Shown piece after piece: positions 32,722 through 33,973 of a stretch of DNA of 33,973 nucleotides. A program made the translations under genes and the position numbers. The DNA is taken from the NCBI GenBank assembly GCA_020528935.1, contig JAJDFU010000095.1, positions 1-33,973 on the forward strand, in the 5' to 3' direction. Under the pieces are notes generated by a model. The model was given only the letters and a program-made list of their open reading frames with translations. It ran no database searches and was not told the origin of the DNA. Origin of the DNA: Saprospiraceae bacterium. GTDB taxonomy: Bacteria; Bacteroidota; Bacteroidia; Chitinophagales; Saprospiraceae. Position 1 is the stretch's first letter. The number at the start of each line of letters is the position of its first letter.

Positions 32722-33973
32722 CTACTTTCTTCGGCGTTTCCGCTTTTTGCCGGGGGCCTTCTTTTCGGTGCGCCGGGCTTTGGGCTGGGTTGCGGCTTTC
32801 CGCGGCTTTGGCTTTTCCTCGGCCGGGGGCGTTTCTCGCGCCTTTTTGCGCACATGCAGCACGATGTAGGTGCCCAGGGCCAGGAGCAAGAGGGAAGATG
32901 AGATCCAAGACAGGGTGCGCCCCAGCACAAAACTTCTGGGAGCAAACACAAATTCGTGCTCGTGCTGCCCGGCCGGCACCCGCATAGCCCGCAGGATGTA
33001 ATTGACTCGGATGTGATCCACCGGCTCGCCATCCAGATAGGCCTGCCAGCCTTTGCCGGGGCCGTACCAGATCTCCGAAAAGACGGCCAGCTGCTCGCTG
33101 CTGCTGTTGCTTTGGTATTTCAGGTGATTGGGCGCATATTCCGTCAGTTCGATCTTGCCATTGGGCCGGGGATCGAAGCCCTGTACGTATTCGCCAAACT
33201 CCGGGGTCCGCACCACAGCCGTCCGGGCCGGATCGATCTCGTTCAGCGCATTGATCTCTTCGTTGGGGGTTTGTACGGGGCGAATGTCGTCCACAAACCA
33301 GGCATTGCCCAGGGCATCCGGATTGGCCTGCACCTGTTCCTGGCCCGGCTGTCCGCTGATGATGTAGCGGGTATTCAGCATGTTGAGCACCCGTTGGTTG
33401 TTCCGGGAGATATGCCGGTCGATGATGTCCTGGTAGCGCTGGAGTTTGGCCGCGTGGTAGCCGCCGATGGTCTTGTGGTAAAAGGAGGCCTGGGCCGAGT
33501 TGAAGGTGTTGATCGAAAGGTCGAGCACCCGGTAATTGGGGGTTTTGTCCCGGAGGATCTGCTCGTCCACGGGCCGCATGGGGAAGGGCCGCTCCACTTG
33601 CCTTTTCGCCGTGAAGTTCTCCTCGGTCAGATAGCGGCGCCCCACCGTGAAGACGTCGAAAAGGAGAAGGATACCCAACCCGCCCAGGAGGATGGCCCGG
33701 CCGGCCTTTTGCTGGATAAACGCCCAGATCAGGGCGCTGCCGAGCAGCACCAGCGCCAGGGCCCGCAGGGCATCGCGCCGCATCATGGCCTGGCGGTCTT
33801 CCAGGATAGCCCCGGCGTCAAATCCGGCCTGCACGTAGCGGGCGTCGCCGGGATTGCTGAACTCGAACAGGGAGGGGCCAATGAGCCAGAAAACCGCCGC
33901 GATGGCGGCCAGGGTGCCTCCGGCAATGTAGAGGGCCCGCAGCGCTTCCTTGTGCGATGCCTTGCCGCTGGCA
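32722..33973 (-). CDS. YfhO-family membrane protein (C-terminal part)
   Basis: The gene runs off the right edge of the window, so only the last 416 residues are visible. The frame is open to the edge, and the visible part has helices at its start (LYIAGGTLAAIAAVFWLIGP), at ALALVLLGSALIWAFI and at AILLGGLGILLLFDVFTV. A large extracytoplasmic domain follows, including NMLNTRYIISG and WYGPGKGWQAYLDGEPV, which I recognise as YfhO-like, and a last helix (SWISSSLLLLALGTYIVLHV). YfhO proteins are GT-C-related membrane proteins implicated in glycosylation of polymers in Gram-positives; their role here is unproven. After the last helix comes a 42-residue tail in which 21 residues are Lys or Arg, ending KKRKRRRK. 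The methyltransferase gene begins 4 nt after the stop. Confidence 0.8.
   Translation of the reverse strand, partial: ASGKASHKEALRALYIAGGTLAAIAAVFWLIGPSLFEFSNPGDARYVQAGFDAGAILEDRQAMMRRDALRALALVLLGSALIWAFIQQKAGRAILLGGLGILLLFDVFTVGRRYLTEENFTAKRQVERPFPMRPVDEQILRDKTPNYRVLDLSINTFNSAQASFYHKTIGGYHAAKLQRYQDIIDRHISRNNQRVLNMLNTRYIISGQPGQEQVQANPDALGNAWFVDDIRPVQTPNEEINALNEIDPARTAVVRTPEFGEYVQGFDPRPNGKIELTEYAPNHLKYQSNSSSEQLAVFSEIWYGPGKGWQAYLDGEPVDHIRVNYILRAMRVPAGQHEHEFVFAPRSFVLGRTLSWISSSLLLLALGTYIVLHVRKKARETPPAEEKPKPRKAATQPKARRTEKKAPGKKRKRRRK

Noticed and set aside
1..33973. CRISPR array, tRNA/rRNA genes, insertion sequences or prophage genes
   Set aside because: No regularly spaced repeats, cloverleaf-like sequence, transposase, integrase or phage structural gene was seen. 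The three short repeats are too few and too far apart for CRISPR.

Overview
The window looks like a chromosomal segment of a GC-rich Bacteroidota member, most likely Saprospiria (Lewinella-like). The phylum call rests on several things. FtsZ ends in the Bacteroidota tail LHDNVD. One gene has a TTG / TAnnTTTG promoter, the form typical of this phylum. There are FecR / TonB-receptor / DUF4249 genes, a DUF547 protein, and a secreted peptidase with a type IX secretion (T9SS) sorting tail. The class-level placement is inference. I saw no tRNA, rRNA, CRISPR array, transposase or prophage gene.

Layout. 1-5343 (+): ftsZ with a clear terminator; a 90-residue orphan gene lying between two copies of a short palindromic repeat and followed by a strong terminator; then an overlapping run of an LptF/LptG-type permease, a PAP2 phosphatase and a RimJ/RimL-type acetyltransferase. 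5392-6915 (-): an AGCS sodium/alanine symporter broken by an in-frame TGA, with a cluster of unusual substitutions at family-conserved positions. 7129-12617 (+): a complete cell-surface signalling module made of ECF sigma factor, FecR anti-sigma factor, STN-bearing TonB receptor and DUF4249 lipoprotein. 12618-13212: a long non-coding gap with a third repeat copy. 13213-18658: a Crp/Fnr regulator (+), an M28 peptidase / DUF547 / RsmF-like run (-), and a TapB-like secreted protein (+).

18666-33973 is a surface-glycan locus. A Wzx-type flippase (-) diverges from a six-gene pseudaminic-acid operon (+): pseB, pseC, a SAM methyltransferase, an SpsF-type cytidylyltransferase, pseG and pseI. No PseH-type N-acetyltransferase is present. 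Facing it is a three-gene minus-strand run: a ComA-like phosphosulfolactate synthase, a histidine phosphatase and an ATP-grasp ligase. These are followed by two glycosyltransferase-like genes (+), then a SAM methyltransferase and the C-terminal part of a YfhO-family membrane protein (-) that runs off the right edge.

The most interesting hypothesis is that ComA, the phosphatase and the ATP-grasp ligase form a pathway that makes 3-sulfolactate from PEP and sulfite and couples it by an amide bond to an amine. The amine could be the 4-amino group of the pseudaminic-acid precursor that PseH would normally acetylate. This is inference from gene content and spacing. The enzyme families themselves are recognised from sequence motifs.
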